From Platanthera guangdongensis (taxonomy: Eukaryota > Streptophyta > Magnoliopsida > Asparagales > Orchidaceae): a stretch of 64,000 bases of DNA. The notes under the pieces were generated by a model that saw only the letters and a program-made list of their open reading frames with translations, did no database searches and was not told the DNA's origin. The position numbers and the translations under genes are program-made. Location of the stretch: positions 1,510,812 through 1,574,811 of the forward strand of contig CM077159.1 of the NCBI GenBank assembly GCA_039583875.1. Direction: 5' to 3'. How positions within the stretch are numbered: the first letter of the stretch is position 1; the number at the start of each line of letters is the position of its first letter. This document shows positions 21,763 through 32,221 of this stretch, piece by piece.

Positions 21763-22291
21763 CACACTTAACTTGAGGACCATTACTCACTAACTCTTTA
21801 CTAAAGAGTTTGCTAATTGTCTTGTAGTTAAGATGGGCTAGCCTCTTGTGCCATTTGACACAATGAGAGACTGTCTCATCAGCTACAAGATAAACTGGAG
21901 AACCATTGTTCTCAATCATAATGTCTAGGCAGTAGACATTCCTCTTCCTATATCCTGTCAAAATGATCTCTTGATCACTTGACCTCTTGATATGACAACC
22001 ATTTTTAACAAATGAGATGTCATACCCTACATCACTTAATTGACTTATACTTATTAGGTTGTGTTTCAACCCTTTAACATAAGCCACTTGAGTAATGGTA
22101 ATTAAGTTTGAAGAAATGTTACCAAACCCTTTGATGATTCCTTTTTCAGAACCACCAAAGGTCACTTTAGGATAATTTTTGATTGGAATGTAGTCCTTCA
22201 GTAGTCCCCTAGTTCCAGTCATATGTCTGGAACATCCACTGTCCAAGTACCATGTAGGGGTATGGCCACTTGGACTCACCTGCAAAACAAA
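21763..22291 (-). pseudogene. Sirevirus protease and pre-integrase segment
   Basis: Continues gag in the same frame after a single TAA (22292-22294). Copia protease active-site motif WYLDSGCSRHMTG, the conserved VTFGGSEKGIIKGFG block, then the zinc-module half HKRLAHLNYKT. It ends at the Tat insertion and resumes at 9690. No ATG precedes it, so expression would need stop read-through or splicing; the sequence TTTGTTTTGCAG just after the stop resembles a splice acceptor. Confidence 0.88.
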
Positions 22292-24334
22292 TTAATGAAC
22301 CTTAGAACCCAAAGTATTCTTGGGTCCTTGGTGATTGTTAGTTTGCAATTTGACAAACCTACCTACTGGCTTTCCAACAGGTAGTTTGGAACTCACTTTG
22401 GCACTCACATTGTGCCAACAGTCTACTGCAAAATGGCCAACTTTGCCACAGCACCAACATTCAAATTTATTGTACCTTTGCTTAGGTACTGCCTTGGCTG
22501 TCTTGACTACATCAGGCTTGTTGAATGTTGGGGCTTTGCCCTTGAACTTATACTTGGACTGCTCAGTCCCTGCAGGTCTAATAAAGCCCAGTCCAGCTTT
22601 ACCCTTGTGATGAACAAATTCATCAATTATAGGTAACACTGACTTAGGTTTAGAAAACCTAGCAACCAAGTCCTTCTCCTTCTGAAGATTGTTCTCCAGA
22701 CACTTAATTTGATCATTCTTAAAAGTGATAGTTCCCATCTGAATCACTATTATGTGTTTCAGCCTGGCTATCTCATTCAGTTTTTGATCAAATTGCTTCT
22801 CAAAATCTGTTGCAGCAGCTTTAAGATCAGCAATTTCCTTTGCCTGACTTTTGGCAAGGAACTTGCTTTTCTTGTAAGCTTGCAACAGCACCTTATATTC
22901 ATCTATAAGTTGATGAATATCATCCTCAGACTCAGATACACTTTCATCACTTGATGAAGATGAATCTGATTCTGAACTAGAACAAGAAACTGAATTTAAA
23001 CTTGAACCTTGTACCTGACTGGGTCCTGGCTGCTCCAGGATTTTGGCACTGTCTGTCAAAGCCATTAGTCCTTGGCATTGACTGTCTTCTTGTTCATAAA
23101 TAGACTCCATGATCTGCATGAATTCTTCCTCTTCTTCTCCAGCAAACAGCCCTATGTAGGCTTCAGCCTCAGACTCAGTTTCTGAAGAGGAGATATCTGA
23201 TAGAGTCTTCTCTTTCTTGGCTACAAAAGACTTCTCTTTCTTTCCTTTGAAGTGAGTCTTTTTCCTGTCACCAGATTCCTTTCTCTTCTCTGGACAATCT
23301 GCAATAACATGACCCTGTCTATTGCAGCAGTAGCACACTATCTTAGATCCAGTTGCCTTGCTTGACTTTGTCCTCTTCCTGTCTTTCTTTGAAGGCTTTT
23401 TCTCCTGATAAAAGACTTTCTTTCCCTTTGAAGAAGATGGTCTTGACCTCCACTGTTTCTTCTTCAAGAATTTCTGAAAGTGCCTAGTGAAGGCAGCAAA
23501 GTCTTCATCACTTTCACTGCTCTCACTCTTTGTGCTGACTGACTCATCAGACTCTGAATCAACTACCTCTGGAGGTGGAGTTGATGACTTATTCCTGCCC
23601 TTTTTTGGAACTTCTGTCTTGAAAGCAACTGATCTTTCCTTGTGTTCAATCCTTGTTGATTTCTCCTCCTCTTTCCTCACTGTCAATTGCATCTCATATG
23701 ACAATAACTTGCCAAACAGTGTAGGAGGAGGAATTTCCCCCAACTTAGCCATTTCTCTTATGGCACAGATCTTTGTGTCCCAATCTTTGGTTAGGGACCT
23801 TAAGAACTTATCATTTAGTTCATAGTTACTGAACTCTCTTCCATAAGATATGAGTTCATTAACTATTCTGTAGAACTTCTTGTAGCACTCAGTTATGCTA
23901 TCACCTTTACCTTGTCTAAAGCTCTCATACTCCTGATTTATCAAGGATTTTCTATCTTGCCTGACTTCTTCAGATCCTTCCATATACACTATAAGAGTGT
24001 CCCACATCTCTTTGGCTGTCTTGCAGTGTATAAGGTTCTGAAAAGTTGCATCATCAATGGCACTCACTATTATGTTTTGTGCCCTCTTGTCCATGGTGGC
24101 CAGGACAATTTCATCCTTAGTCATCTCAGAGAAATCCTTTGGAGTTCTCTTATTTGCATCTAGAACTGAAATCTTCATAGGCACATAAGGCCCTTCCTTT
24201 ACTGTGATGTAGATTCTAGGGTCTGAGGCCTCCATAAATAGCCTTACCCTTTCTTTCCAGATCCCAAAGATCTCCTTCCTACATATGGGTAATTTCATGG
24301 AACCCAATTCCTTGTGATTCTCATAGGAACCCAT
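22292..24334 (-). CDS. Sirevirus gag
   Basis: 680-residue open frame starting at ATG 24334, about 100 bp after the primer site. The N-terminal copia gag core includes KEIFGIWKERVRLFMEA, AKEMWDTLIVYMEG, and SITECYKKFYRIVNELISYG. The first CCHC knuckle CYCCNRQGHVIADC lies at 334-347, followed by an acidic Ser/Glu-rich region. A probable coiled coil spans about 475-555, and a second knuckle CWCCGKVGHFAVDC lies at 626-639. Two knuckles, a coiled coil and large size fit Sirevirus gag. It forms the particle and binds RNA. This is the only undamaged sense frame in the element. Confidence 0.92.
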   Translation of the reverse strand: MGSYENHKELGSMKLPICRKEIFGIWKERVRLFMEASDPRIYITVKEGPYVPMKISVLDANKRTPKDFSEMTKDEIVLATMDKRAQNIIVSAIDDATFQNLIHCKTAKEMWDTLIVYMEGSEEVRQDRKSLINQEYESFRQGKGDSITECYKKFYRIVNELISYGREFSNYELNDKFLRSLTKDWDTKICAIREMAKLGEIPPPTLFGKLLSYEMQLTVRKEEEKSTRIEHKERSVAFKTEVPKKGRNKSSTPPPEVVDSESDESVSTKSESSESDEDFAAFTRHFQKFLKKKQWRSRPSSSKGKKVFYQEKKPSKKDRKRTKSSKATGSKIVCYCCNRQGHVIADCPEKRKESGDRKKTHFKGKKEKSFVAKKEKTLSDISSSETESEAEAYIGLFAGEEEEEFMQIMESIYEQEDSQCQGLMALTDSAKILEQPGPSQVQGSSLNSVSCSSSESDSSSSSDESVSESEDDIHQLIDEYKVLLQAYKKSKFLAKSQAKEIADLKAAATDFEKQFDQKLNEIARLKHIIVIQMGTITFKNDQIKCLENNLQKEKDLVARFSKPKSVLPIIDEFVHHKGKAGLGFIRPAGTEQSKYKFKGKAPTFNKPDVVKTAKAVPKQRYNKFECWCCGKVGHFAVDCWHNVSAKVSSKLPVGKPVGRFVKLQTNNHQGPKNTLGSKVH

Positions 24335-24436
24335 GTTTCTTGATTTTCTTGAATTTCTTGAATCTGTGTTTTCCCTTACACTGAATCTGCCAAACAGGAT
24401 CTACTCAGACTGTTAGTCCTTGTTTTGAGAAACCTC
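24335..24436 (-). other. Sirevirus leader
   Basis: Short untranslated leader between primer site and gag ATG. No special structure seen. Confidence 0.6.
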
Positions 24437-24448
24437 GCTCTGATACCA
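24437..24448 (-). other. Sirevirus primer binding site (tRNA-iMet)
   Basis: TGGTATCAGAGC on the minus strand, two bases inside the 5' LTR end. It matches the 3' end of initiator tRNA-Met, as in most plant copia elements. Confidence 0.92.
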
Positions 24449-24450
24449 CT

Positions 24451-26580
24451 TGAAAGATATGGTACCTAAACACCTAGAGGGGGGGGGGGGTGAATAGGTG
24501 ACCTAATCCTTTTCTAACTTTATTGGCAGCCAAACAGTTATATCACAGATTTCTAACTACTTTTGCACAGCAAACAGCAATAACAAAACATACACAGCTA
24601 ATCCACAGCACAATCACAGCACAGCACACAGTGTTTTATAGTGGTTCCCCAAGATATGGGTACATCCACTTTCCCCCTTCGCCTATCTAGCAGTGTACTA
24701 GATTCGGCCAAACTTCTCCACTGTCTCAGAACCCAAATTGGTTCCTACACCTCAGGCCCAAAGCCTTACAACTCAGCTTTATCCCAAAGCCTACACTCAG
24801 CCACAAGGGCCTACACCTAGCCAATCAAGTCCTACACTCAGCCAACAACGCCTACACTCAGAGATCTCAGTCTCCTACACTCAGGCTCTCAAGCCCTACC
24901 CTCAGCCTTTATAATTATAGGCTTACAATTCACTCAGATCCAATGGATCCTACAAGTTAAAAATGTAATACAAATAATTAACTCAACAACTCAGAAATGA
25001 AAGAGGGGAGTTGAGAGTTTCTTGATGAGTTCTTGGAAGAACTCAGCTGGATTCACCCTGACTTAGCTTTCTTCAAAGCTTCTTGAGTAGAACTGAATAA
25101 GACTGAATCCTCTGCAGTTGTTCCCTGACCTCTGCCACTTAAGATCCAGAATTGAATCTGAATCCTTCTTCTCAGCCTAGTTCCAGAGGCTGATTTCTTG
25201 GATGGAGCCCTCTCTCTCCAACTTCTTAGATCTGCACTTGAACTGCTAGATCTTCTTGTGTTGATACTCTTTGTACCACTTTAATAATTATTTCAACAAG
25301 GTGATCAACCTTAACAATAATCTGATCAACAACTTCAACAACAGTTTCTGTAAACTGTGGGTGCCTATTTATAGGCCTTCTTCATGGTAACCGGCTGGTC
25401 CGGTTCATAACTAACTTCTGACATCTCTGACAGTTGCTGTAGACCGGCTGGAACGGTAGCTGTCAAGTCATCCAGTCACTTCTTGAAAATCTCTAACTGT
25501 CTGTAAGTGTCGAGACTTTCTGTCTTTAAGTGTCGACACTTATAGTCCAAGTGTCGACACATGTTGTGTAAGTGTCGACACAAGTCTACAAGGTGTCGAC
25601 ATAACTTCTTGTATGTCTTGACACAGATTCTTCTGCATGTGTCGACACTGAAATTGAGTGTCGACACAAGTACCTGTTCTTCTAGCTTTTGCTGAATTCT
25701 TCTATGTGTCGACACATCTCCTTTGCATCGACACATCTTCTTGTGTTGAATCTGTCAAGTGTCGACTCTGCTTCTTGGTGTCGACACATAGTCTTCTATG
25801 TTGAATCTTGCTGAGTGTCGACACAGCTCCTTGTGTCGACACACCTTCTTCTTGTTGAGACTTCAGCTGAGTGTCGACACATTCCTTTAGTGTCGACACT
25901 TGTACTTAGAATATTTTGGAGATAATTCTATTCTTTGCTAAGTGTCGACACAGCTCCTTGTGTCGACACTTTCTTCAAGTGTTGAGTCTTCAGCTGTATG
26001 TCGACACATTGTTCTGGGTGTCGACACATACTTCAAATGCTGACTCTTCTGTTGAGTGTCGACACATTGTGCTGGGTGTCGACACTTACTTCAAATGCTG
26101 ACTCTTCTGTTGAGTGTCGACACATTGTGTTGAGTGTCGACACATGTACTTAGTCTCTGCAGACTTTTGCTGAGTGTCGACACAGCTCCAAGTGTCGACA
26201 CTTTCTGGTGTAGACACGGCTTCACTGGGTGTCGACATAGCTCCTTGTGTCGACACTTTCTGTCTGCACTTTTCTTCACTGAGTGTCGACACAGCTCCAA
26301 GTGTCGACACTTTCTGTCTGGTGTCGACTCTGCATCCCAGGTGTCGACACAATGACTCCAAGTGTCGACACTGCTTGTCTGGGTGTCGAAACAAGCTTTC
26401 TTGAGTGTCGACACTTTCCCTCTGGGTGTCGACACATGGACTTAGAAACTTTTTGCTTCAGTCCAGTACTTTCTTAACCTGCACAAGTAACTCAAACATA
26501 CATCAAATATATTATGATGTATATCATTGAGTTGGGTGAGGCTTCTTCAAATCAGGTACATTTGACCAATGTACCCAATA
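24451..26580 (-). repeat. Sirevirus 5' LTR
   Basis: 2130 bp, matching 1256-3401 with a few substitutions and a small deletion of one palindrome unit. The sense start terminus is TATTGGGTACA, so the canonical TG has a C-to-T change relative to the 3' LTR (plus strand CAATA against CAACA). The palindrome array is at about 25505-26440, TATA near 25364. Confidence 0.92.
25505..26440. repeat. GTGTCGACAC palindrome array (5' LTR U3)
   Basis: Same array as at 2290-3265, with independent point changes in several units (for example GTCGACAT, GCATCGACAC). Confidence 0.9.
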
Positions 26581-26585
26581 CGGGC
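26581..26585. repeat. Sirevirus target-site duplication, right (CGGGC)
   Basis: Exact match to 1251-1255. Confidence 0.9.
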
Positions 26586-28759
26586 CAAATTTGGAATTTG
26601 GCAGGGGGCACACGACCTGGGACACGACCATGTCCCAGGGCGTGTCGAGCTGGTTCGACGATCTGGTCGTGTGTTCGACGATTTTGTGTTCGACGATCAT
26701 CGAGCATAGAACATGGCATGGGACACGGGCGTGTCCCGGGGCATGTCGAGAGGGGTTCGACGATCTGGTCGTGTGTTTGACGATTTTGGATTCGACGATC
26801 GTCGAGCAGAGAACACGGCCTCGGACACGGGCATGTCCCAGGCCGTGTCGAGAGGGGTTCGACGAACTTCGCTCGACGAAGTGTCGAGACAGTGAACACG
26901 GCCTGGAGCCCAGGCGTGTTTGGGTTTGATACGGGCGTGTCACATTGGACACGAGCATGTCCGAGACCCGTGAGAGTCTCGGGTTATTTTCGGGGCTGTG
27001 TCGATGGAAGTATATGACCAACCACATGGCCGTGTCCGTTGGAACACGGGCGTGTCAGGTCGAACACGAGCGTGTCGGATGCCCGTGTGTTTTTCGATAC
27101 GCATCGATTTTGACGGCGAATGAGGGACACGGCCCTGGACACGGGCGTCTCACAGGCCGTGTTCGGCCCAGATTCTGCATTTTAGATCTGGATCGTGGCC
27201 GTTCGTTTCTTTAATTTGGGATCCGACGGCTGGGGGCTGTTAGTGCTTGGATATACTCGGGATTGCACCCTTGATACCCTCATTTCACTTGAGAGGTTCT
27301 CTTTCTAAAGTATAGAGAGAGAGGAGAGCAAAGGAGGAAGAAGAAGCCTAGATCCAGTCACCGGCGGAGCTTCAGAGCTCCAAATCGCGAACCAACTTCG
27401 GATCTATGGAGACAAAGAGAGTGCGGTGCTTTTCATCCGCTTACATTTCCATGGCACCAAGGAAGAACGCTAGGGTAACAATTCTCTACTTTAGCATGTG
27501 AAGCTCTACTTCTTTTCCATAGGAAGCCCGCTCTCGCGAGTTTGCGGTGAGTTTGGGGCGTTCCTTCGGGTAGATATGTAAAGTCCCCGTTGTGTAGAGT
27601 CTGTAATCGAGAACGGATATAGGCATGATGTGTGAAGCCTACCCGGACAAGTTGGTTTGGATCGGTGATGTTGCATTGCATAATGGACGAAGAAGACTCC
27701 GTGCGAATGTTTGTTTTTCGGGTTTCCTACAAGGTAGATTGCAACAGGGAGCCTTGGGGATTAACTCCAAGGTGCACTCGAAAAACTGGACGGATGCGTG
27801 ATTCTTCAGTCTTGGTGGCCTGGGAGCCAACTTGTACATAACTCGGTTATGTAATATTGTGCGTTCGATTCACGGGCTTCGGGGAAACTTAACTCGTGCC
27901 GATGATTTTAAATGTCGTGGCAAGTGAGCAACGGGTTGAGTGGAACCGTTCCTGCTCCATGCGGTTCTGGTTTTGAGGCCTACCGAGGGCATAGAGGTCG
28001 GGTCCTTGGATATCGATTTAAGTGTCATGACTTCTGCTTATAGGCTGTTGATGATTTTAAATGTCATAACTTCTGCCTAAAAGACTCAAATGCTCACGTG
28101 TGGTGCCGTCCAAGTGGCGGTGGTGGGACCGCGGATTTGACTGGGTTCACCGAGAATCTGCCCTGAGTGTACGGGGTGTGTGGCCATGTGAGCCTATGTC
28201 TGTGATGTAGTGACATTACTATACTGTTGGATTATACTAATAAAGTGCAGGGAAGGAGCATCGCCGCCCCGTGTTGGGGTCGGGATCGTTATAATTTGGT
28301 CAGCATTGCTGACCGTTGCTTTTGTTTGCCACTGTGCGGTGGATTGTACTTACAGGTGTTGTTGGAACAAGAGGTCAATAGCGGACTAAAGCCCAAATTG
28401 CGAAGCCGGCCCTCGAAGGCCTAATTGGAGTGTTTTACTTGCTTTTGTTCATGTATGACCGGCCTGTGTGCCGTGGTATGGAAAACATGTAATATGAGTA
28501 AACAATTTGTAAGGCTTTAAGGCTAGTACTTGTGTACGTACTTCATTCCTTTTTGGATTGTTAGTGGACATTCATGCTTCTTGCTGGGTTCTTTTAATTG
28601 CAACTATTTAAACTGCTTCCGCTAGAATACTCTGTGTAGGACGTTGTGATTGGTTGGATGGTTTCCATTGAGTAACCACCCAGTCTGTCTGTGGTATATG
28701 GCGTCGGGCCCCGACCGGACCTACTGCTATATGCTATGCGACGGATAGGGGGTGTTACA
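26586..28759 (+). repeat. G1 5' LTR, remainder
   Basis: Continues the LTR from 1255 and ends GGGGGTGTTACA. Its first ~550 bp (U3) are rich in inverted pairs of GACACG and CGTGTC, with CGTGTCGAG and TCGACGATC blocks. The rest (27200-28759) is the R/U5-like part shared with G-B LTRs, with no gene. Combined LTR length is about 2.2 kb. Confidence 0.85.
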
Positions 28760-28762
28760 ATT

Positions 28763-28774
28763 TGGTATAAGAGG
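28763..28774 (+). other. G1 primer binding site
   Basis: TGGTATAAGAGG, three bases after the LTR end. It resembles the tRNA-iMet site TGGTATCAGA with one change. Confidence 0.7.
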
Positions 28775-28827
28775 GAGGTTTCGATCCTCCGACCTGTGGT
28801 TTATGGTCCCACCCCTCTCGACCCGGC

Positions 28828-29375
28828 CTGGGATATGCCCGTGTCCGAGGCCATGTTCTCTGCTCGACGATCGTAGAATCCAAAATCGTCGAACACACGA
28901 CCAGATCGTCGAACCCCTCTCGACACACCTTGGGACACGCCCATATCTCAGGCTGTGTTCTCTGCTCGACGATCGTCAAATCCAAAATCGTCGAACACAC
29001 GACCAGATCCTCGAACCAGCTCGACATGCCCTGGGACACTCCAGTGTCCCAGGCCATGTGCCCCCTGCCAAATTCCAAATTTGGCCCGAAACGTCACCCG
29101 TAGCTCTTTTAAGTTTTGGGGTGTTACAACTCTCTCCCTCTTAAAAGAATTTCGCCCCGAAATTACATGAAGGAAAGATAAGCATAAAACTAAAATTGTA
29201 CCTGAGCGGAACAACTCCGGGTACTCGTCAAGCATAGTCTGCTCTCTCTTTTGAGTTTTGGGGTGTTACAGCTCTCTCCCTCTTAAAAGAATTTTGCCCC
29301 GAAATTACATGAAGGAAAGATAAGCATAAAACTAAAATTGTACCTGAGCGGAACAACTCCGGGTACTCGTCAAGC
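28828..29375 (-). repeat. Inverted gypsy 3'-end fragment inside the G1 leader, partly duplicated
   Basis: In reverse orientation to G1: LTR U3 start (28828-29127), polypurine tract GAGGGAGAGAGT, then the 3' end of pol (29128-29243). A second, shorter copy of LTR start, tract and pol end follows at about 29244-29375, offset by 142 bp. It belongs to the same family as G1/G-B. It interrupts the leader between the primer site and the normal ACTACTGGTTT leader sequence seen next to the G-B primer site. Confidence 0.75.
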
Positions 29376-29596
29376 ATAGTCTACTACTGGTTTCGATTGG
29401 GCTTAAAATGAATTTGTGGTCTAATTCTTTTTAATGGGTGGTGAGCACATGTGTGTGCGTCATCGTTATAACAACAAAAGAACCCATGAATGCCCACTTA
29501 GGAATGAAAATTCACGTGTTTTGTGAACCTGTGTGTTCCTATAATTGCTTTTTGCCATTTTGTTTGGTCACTTAACGGTGTTTTGTACCACTATAG
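29376..29596 (+). other. G1 leader, distal part
   Basis: Matches the G-B leader (reverse complement of 58855-58985): GGTGGTGAGCACATGTGTG and the following stretch up to CCACTATAG. Untranslated. Confidence 0.7.
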
Positions 29597-30125
29597 GTGA
29601 CCGGATGCGGTGCTGGGCCGTCTGAACGTCAAGTTTCTGAGGCTAGCAGTGCACCAAATGATGCTCCTACAACACCTCCATCGGCTGAGACCATACGATT
29701 GGTTGCCGAAGTAGTGTTTGCCATGATCAATGCGCAGCCTGCAAGGAAAATGCAACATCCCGCTCCTGTGATGGAGCAAGTACGTCTTCCAGAGGTTGAG
29801 CCGAGAAGAGTGGAGCAGGTAGTAGTGGAGCCGTTGGTGCCGAGGAGGGAAACCGAGAGACAGCTCAAACATGTTATGAGCTTCAATCCTCCTGTATTCC
29901 CGGGGTTGGGAACCCCATCTCAAGCTGAAGACTGGCTCTCCCGTGTGAAGAGAGTCTTGACAGCAACAGAGACAAAGGAGTGGCAGATGACCACTATTGC
30001 TACGTTCCTTCTGGACAGTGAAGCGAGATTGTGGTGGGAAGGATTGGAGTTGCATCTATTGAGAGGTAGGCAACTTACAGACGTCTCGATGGAAGAGTTC
30101 TCGAGATTATTCTTCGCTAGGTACA
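29597..30125 (+). pseudogene. G1 gag, N-terminal part
   Basis: Open frame of about 177 codons, first codon GTG in the computed frame, so the true start is uncertain. Holds the gypsy gag core FNPPVFPGLGTPSQAEDWL, TFLLDSEARLWWEGL and MEEFSRLFFARY. It stops where the Cassandra-like block begins. The matching G-B protein continues with a knuckle and protease, so this copy is truncated. Confidence 0.85.
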
Positions 30126-30290
30126 TGTAATGTCCCCGCGCCCCAGCGTGTACTCTAATTTCCACCTGGTCCGGTTTCCGATTACCGGGCTGCAGCCCAA
30201 GCACCCCAACCATCTCCCTCCACAGGCGGGTTGTTGGTGGCCACAACCTCCCTTTGATGAGGTGAACTCGATAGTCAAGCCCCCACTACG

Positions 30291-30357
30291 GGGACTTCCC
30301 AGGAGGTCACCCATCCCAGTACTATTCCAGCCCGAGCACGCTTAACTATAGAGTTCT
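30291..30357 (-). promoter_or_regulatory. 5S-derived Pol III internal promoter, unit 1
   Basis: On the minus strand: AGTTAAGCGTGC-like A box region (TAGTTAAGCGTGCTCGGG) and C box GGATGGGTGACCTCCTGGGA, as in plant 5S rRNA. The first ~55 nt of 5S are missing. Confidence 0.75.
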
Positions 30358-30394
30358 TTCAATTGTCATCTCCAATTGGTAATGAGAGTTGAAA

Positions 30395-30460
30395 GAACCC
30401 CATAGTTAAGCGTGCTCGGGCTGGAGTAGTACTGGGATGGGTGACCTCCTGGGAATTCCC
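30395..30460 (+). promoter_or_regulatory. 5S-derived Pol III internal promoter, unit 2
   Basis: Plus strand copy with the same A-box and C-box segments, pointing away from unit 1. Confidence 0.75.
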
Positions 30461-30625
30461 TGTAGTGCGGGCTTGACTATCGAGTTCACCTCATCAAACG
30501 GAGGCTGTGGCCAACAACAACCCGCCTGTGGAGGGAGAGGGATTGGGGTTCTTCGACTGCAGCCCGGTAACCAGAACCGGACCAGGTGGAAATTAGAGTA
30601 CACGCTGGGGCGCGGGGACTTTACA

Positions 30626-30894
30626 ATAAAAATGCACTTCCCCTAGGCCGTCCGTGGGCATCAACCCACTAGGCCTCCGTTAGACCGTTACCGGGCTGCA
30701 GCCCAAGCACCCCAACCCCTCTCCAGCCCACTGGCGGGTTGTTGGTGGCTACAACCTCCCTTTGATGAGCGAACTCGACAGTTAAGCTGGGTCGTACGGG
30801 GACTTCCCAGGAGGTCACCCATCTCAGTACTACTCTCGCCAAAGCACGCTTAACTATGGAGTTCCTTCACTTCTCATCACCAATTGAGCTAAAT
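30626..30894 (-). mobile_element. Third Cassandra-like 5S-bearing LTR, cut by G-A
   Basis: A more diverged unit. The 5S-like part (about 30799-30863, minus strand) is closer to canonical 5S (GCGAGAGTAGTACTGAGATG) than units 1 and 2. It ends at CTAAAT, where the G-A LTR begins, so its remainder is expected to the right of the window. Confidence 0.6.
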
Positions 30895-32221
30895 TGTAAC
30901 ACCTCCCCGGTAATGACCGTATAATATGGGTCCGGCCGGGGCCCCACAACATACAGACGCCATAGTTTCAGTATTATGAAATGATATAGCTACCCAATCT
31001 CAAAACTCATAACACAACACTGCGGAACAACAAGCAAGACTAGAAGTTATCCACGCCTACAAGAGTAACAAAATGGCCTTATGGACTTACAACAAGAGTG
31101 AGTCCAAACTCAAATAATACATCCGTCATAAAAGTGCATAAGCACACCTAGTCTACCTCAGCATGCAAGCCGGTCACATGGGCATCATACACACAATTTC
31201 ATAAAAGTAGAGAAGCAGCAAAAAGGTAACACTTCATGAGGCTTAGGCCTTTCTGTCCGGCGAGCTAGCTCCTGCTTGCGATCCTTGCCCTGTAAAAATT
31301 ATTAGTAACGTGGGTCAGCAAAGGCTGACCTCGAACTGTGTAACAAACACATCTCCTCCCGGCCGCCCCTAACGGACCCCGGGGTACTCCTCCAACCTGC
31401 AAGTTAGTACTTCGTATGCAATAATCATAATCAAGAAAAACAACTAAGGAAACAGGCTTGGATGTCTCAAACATCATACATGTTCTCTATTGTTGAGCAT
31501 ATAATAATAGGGCCTACTATGCAACATGAATGCAACACCCAGGCTTCACCCAAGGCACCCTATAGCATATACATCTAGCACAACATCACATCATTTGGGT
31601 ACTCATAATTTCCCCATTAGCATAAAGCCGCAAACAAAAGGGGAACCACAATCCCCCAACGACATACAAGCCGCCACACGGAACTCTTGCCAAGGCCCCA
31701 CCCGCTCACGGTCGTAGACCCGGGCTTGCCGACAAACTATGACTTCTCATGTCAGGATTCCGTTCAACACACTGACCGATTCTAAGAACCCTTGTTGGAC
31801 CCCACCCGCTCATGGCCTCATTACCCGGGCTTGCCCCATGCTCGGCATTCTCGTCAGTCTCACAAAAGTGGACTAGTCTCGCCGAGACACTTTCCACACA
31901 TGACTTGCACGTCACGGGATTGCCAGCCGACCACGGAGACACAGCCACGCCTTGGCACATCACAATCCAAGACAATTCCACCCTAATCCCACATTCGTAC
32001 TGCAGCGTTCCCGTGCACCAAGCAAACCATCTACCACCCATGCGGAGCTAACCTTGTCCACCAAGGAAACCATCTACCGCCAATAAGGAGCTAACCTTGT
32101 CCGGTACCGGCCACACGTACTCACGCAAGATAAAGGGAAGAACACCACAAACATCGTACACATCACAAATGGCCTCTTGCCGCAACGGATCTCTACGAAT
32201 CTTTAAACCTCGTATGCAACA
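30895..32221 (-). repeat. G-A 3' LTR, sense-end part
   Basis: Plus-strand start TGTAACACC; early sequence (GGCCGGGGCCCC, then the GTCAGCAAAGGCTGACC hairpin near 31314-31331) parallels the G-B LTR. Contains a duplicated motif (ACCCGCTCACGG / CACCCGCTCATGG and CCATCTACC repeats) at 31690-32095. No gene. Confidence 0.75.

Larger units (their letters stand above)
1256..26580 (-). mobile_element. Sirevirus (Ty1/copia) with env-position ORF, nested by a Tat element
   Basis: Complete-length minus-strand element flanked by the TSD CGGGC. In sense order: 5' LTR 26580-24451, primer site 24448-24437, gag 24334-22292, protease/pre-integrase 22285-21763, a 12-kb Tat insertion, integrase 9690 to about 8800, RT 8803-7544, RNase H to 7052, a palindrome-rich spacer, a long extra ORF 6538-3701, polypurine tract, 3' LTR 3401-1256. 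Large gag with two CCHC knuckles, an ORF 3' of pol and the GGGGGAGAT tract before TGTTGG fit the Sirevirus group. Without the insertion it is about 13.3 kb. Frameshift, stop codons and the Tat insertion make it non-functional. The two LTRs look about 98 percent alike by eye, so it is fairly young. Confidence 0.92.
1211..30125 (+). mobile_element. Gypsy element G1 (Tekay/Del-like), split and 3'-truncated
   Basis: Plus-strand LTR retrotransposon inserted into the copia remnant at 1210/1211. Only its 5' LTR, primer site, a rearranged leader and an N-terminal gag remain in view. The LTR is interrupted by the Sirevirus at 1256-26580; removing that insertion and one TSD copy restores continuity with the LTR sequence seen in G-B. 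LTR ends TGTAACACCCC and GGTGTTACA and the gag protein are close to those of G-B, so G1 and G-B are one family in opposite orientation. Gag stops in the Cassandra-like block at 30126. The rest of G1 would lie beyond the nested G-A element, to the right of the window. Confidence 0.75.
30126..30625. mobile_element. 500-bp foldback of two Cassandra-like 5S-bearing LTR units
   Basis: Starts TGTAATGTCCCCGCGCCCC and ends GGGGCGCGGGGACTTTACA. The two halves (about 30126-30375 and 30376-30625) are inverted copies around 90 percent alike by eye, meeting at a short unpaired centre. Each half carries the 3' half of plant 5S rRNA with its internal control region. Cassandra TRIM elements are known for 5S sequence in their LTRs and for TGT..ACA ends. 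Two LTRs arranged as an inverted pair is not the normal Cassandra layout. Confidence 0.7.

Noticed and set aside
30395..30460. Functional 5S rRNA gene
   Set aside because: Only about the last 65 of 120 nt are present, the unit is bounded by LTR-type ends, and several positions differ from 5S. It is a 5S-derived promoter segment.
30126..30625. MITE or DNA-transposon foldback
   Set aside because: Outer TGT/ACA ends and 5S sequence match Cassandra-like LTRs better; no TSD typical of a DNA transposon was found.
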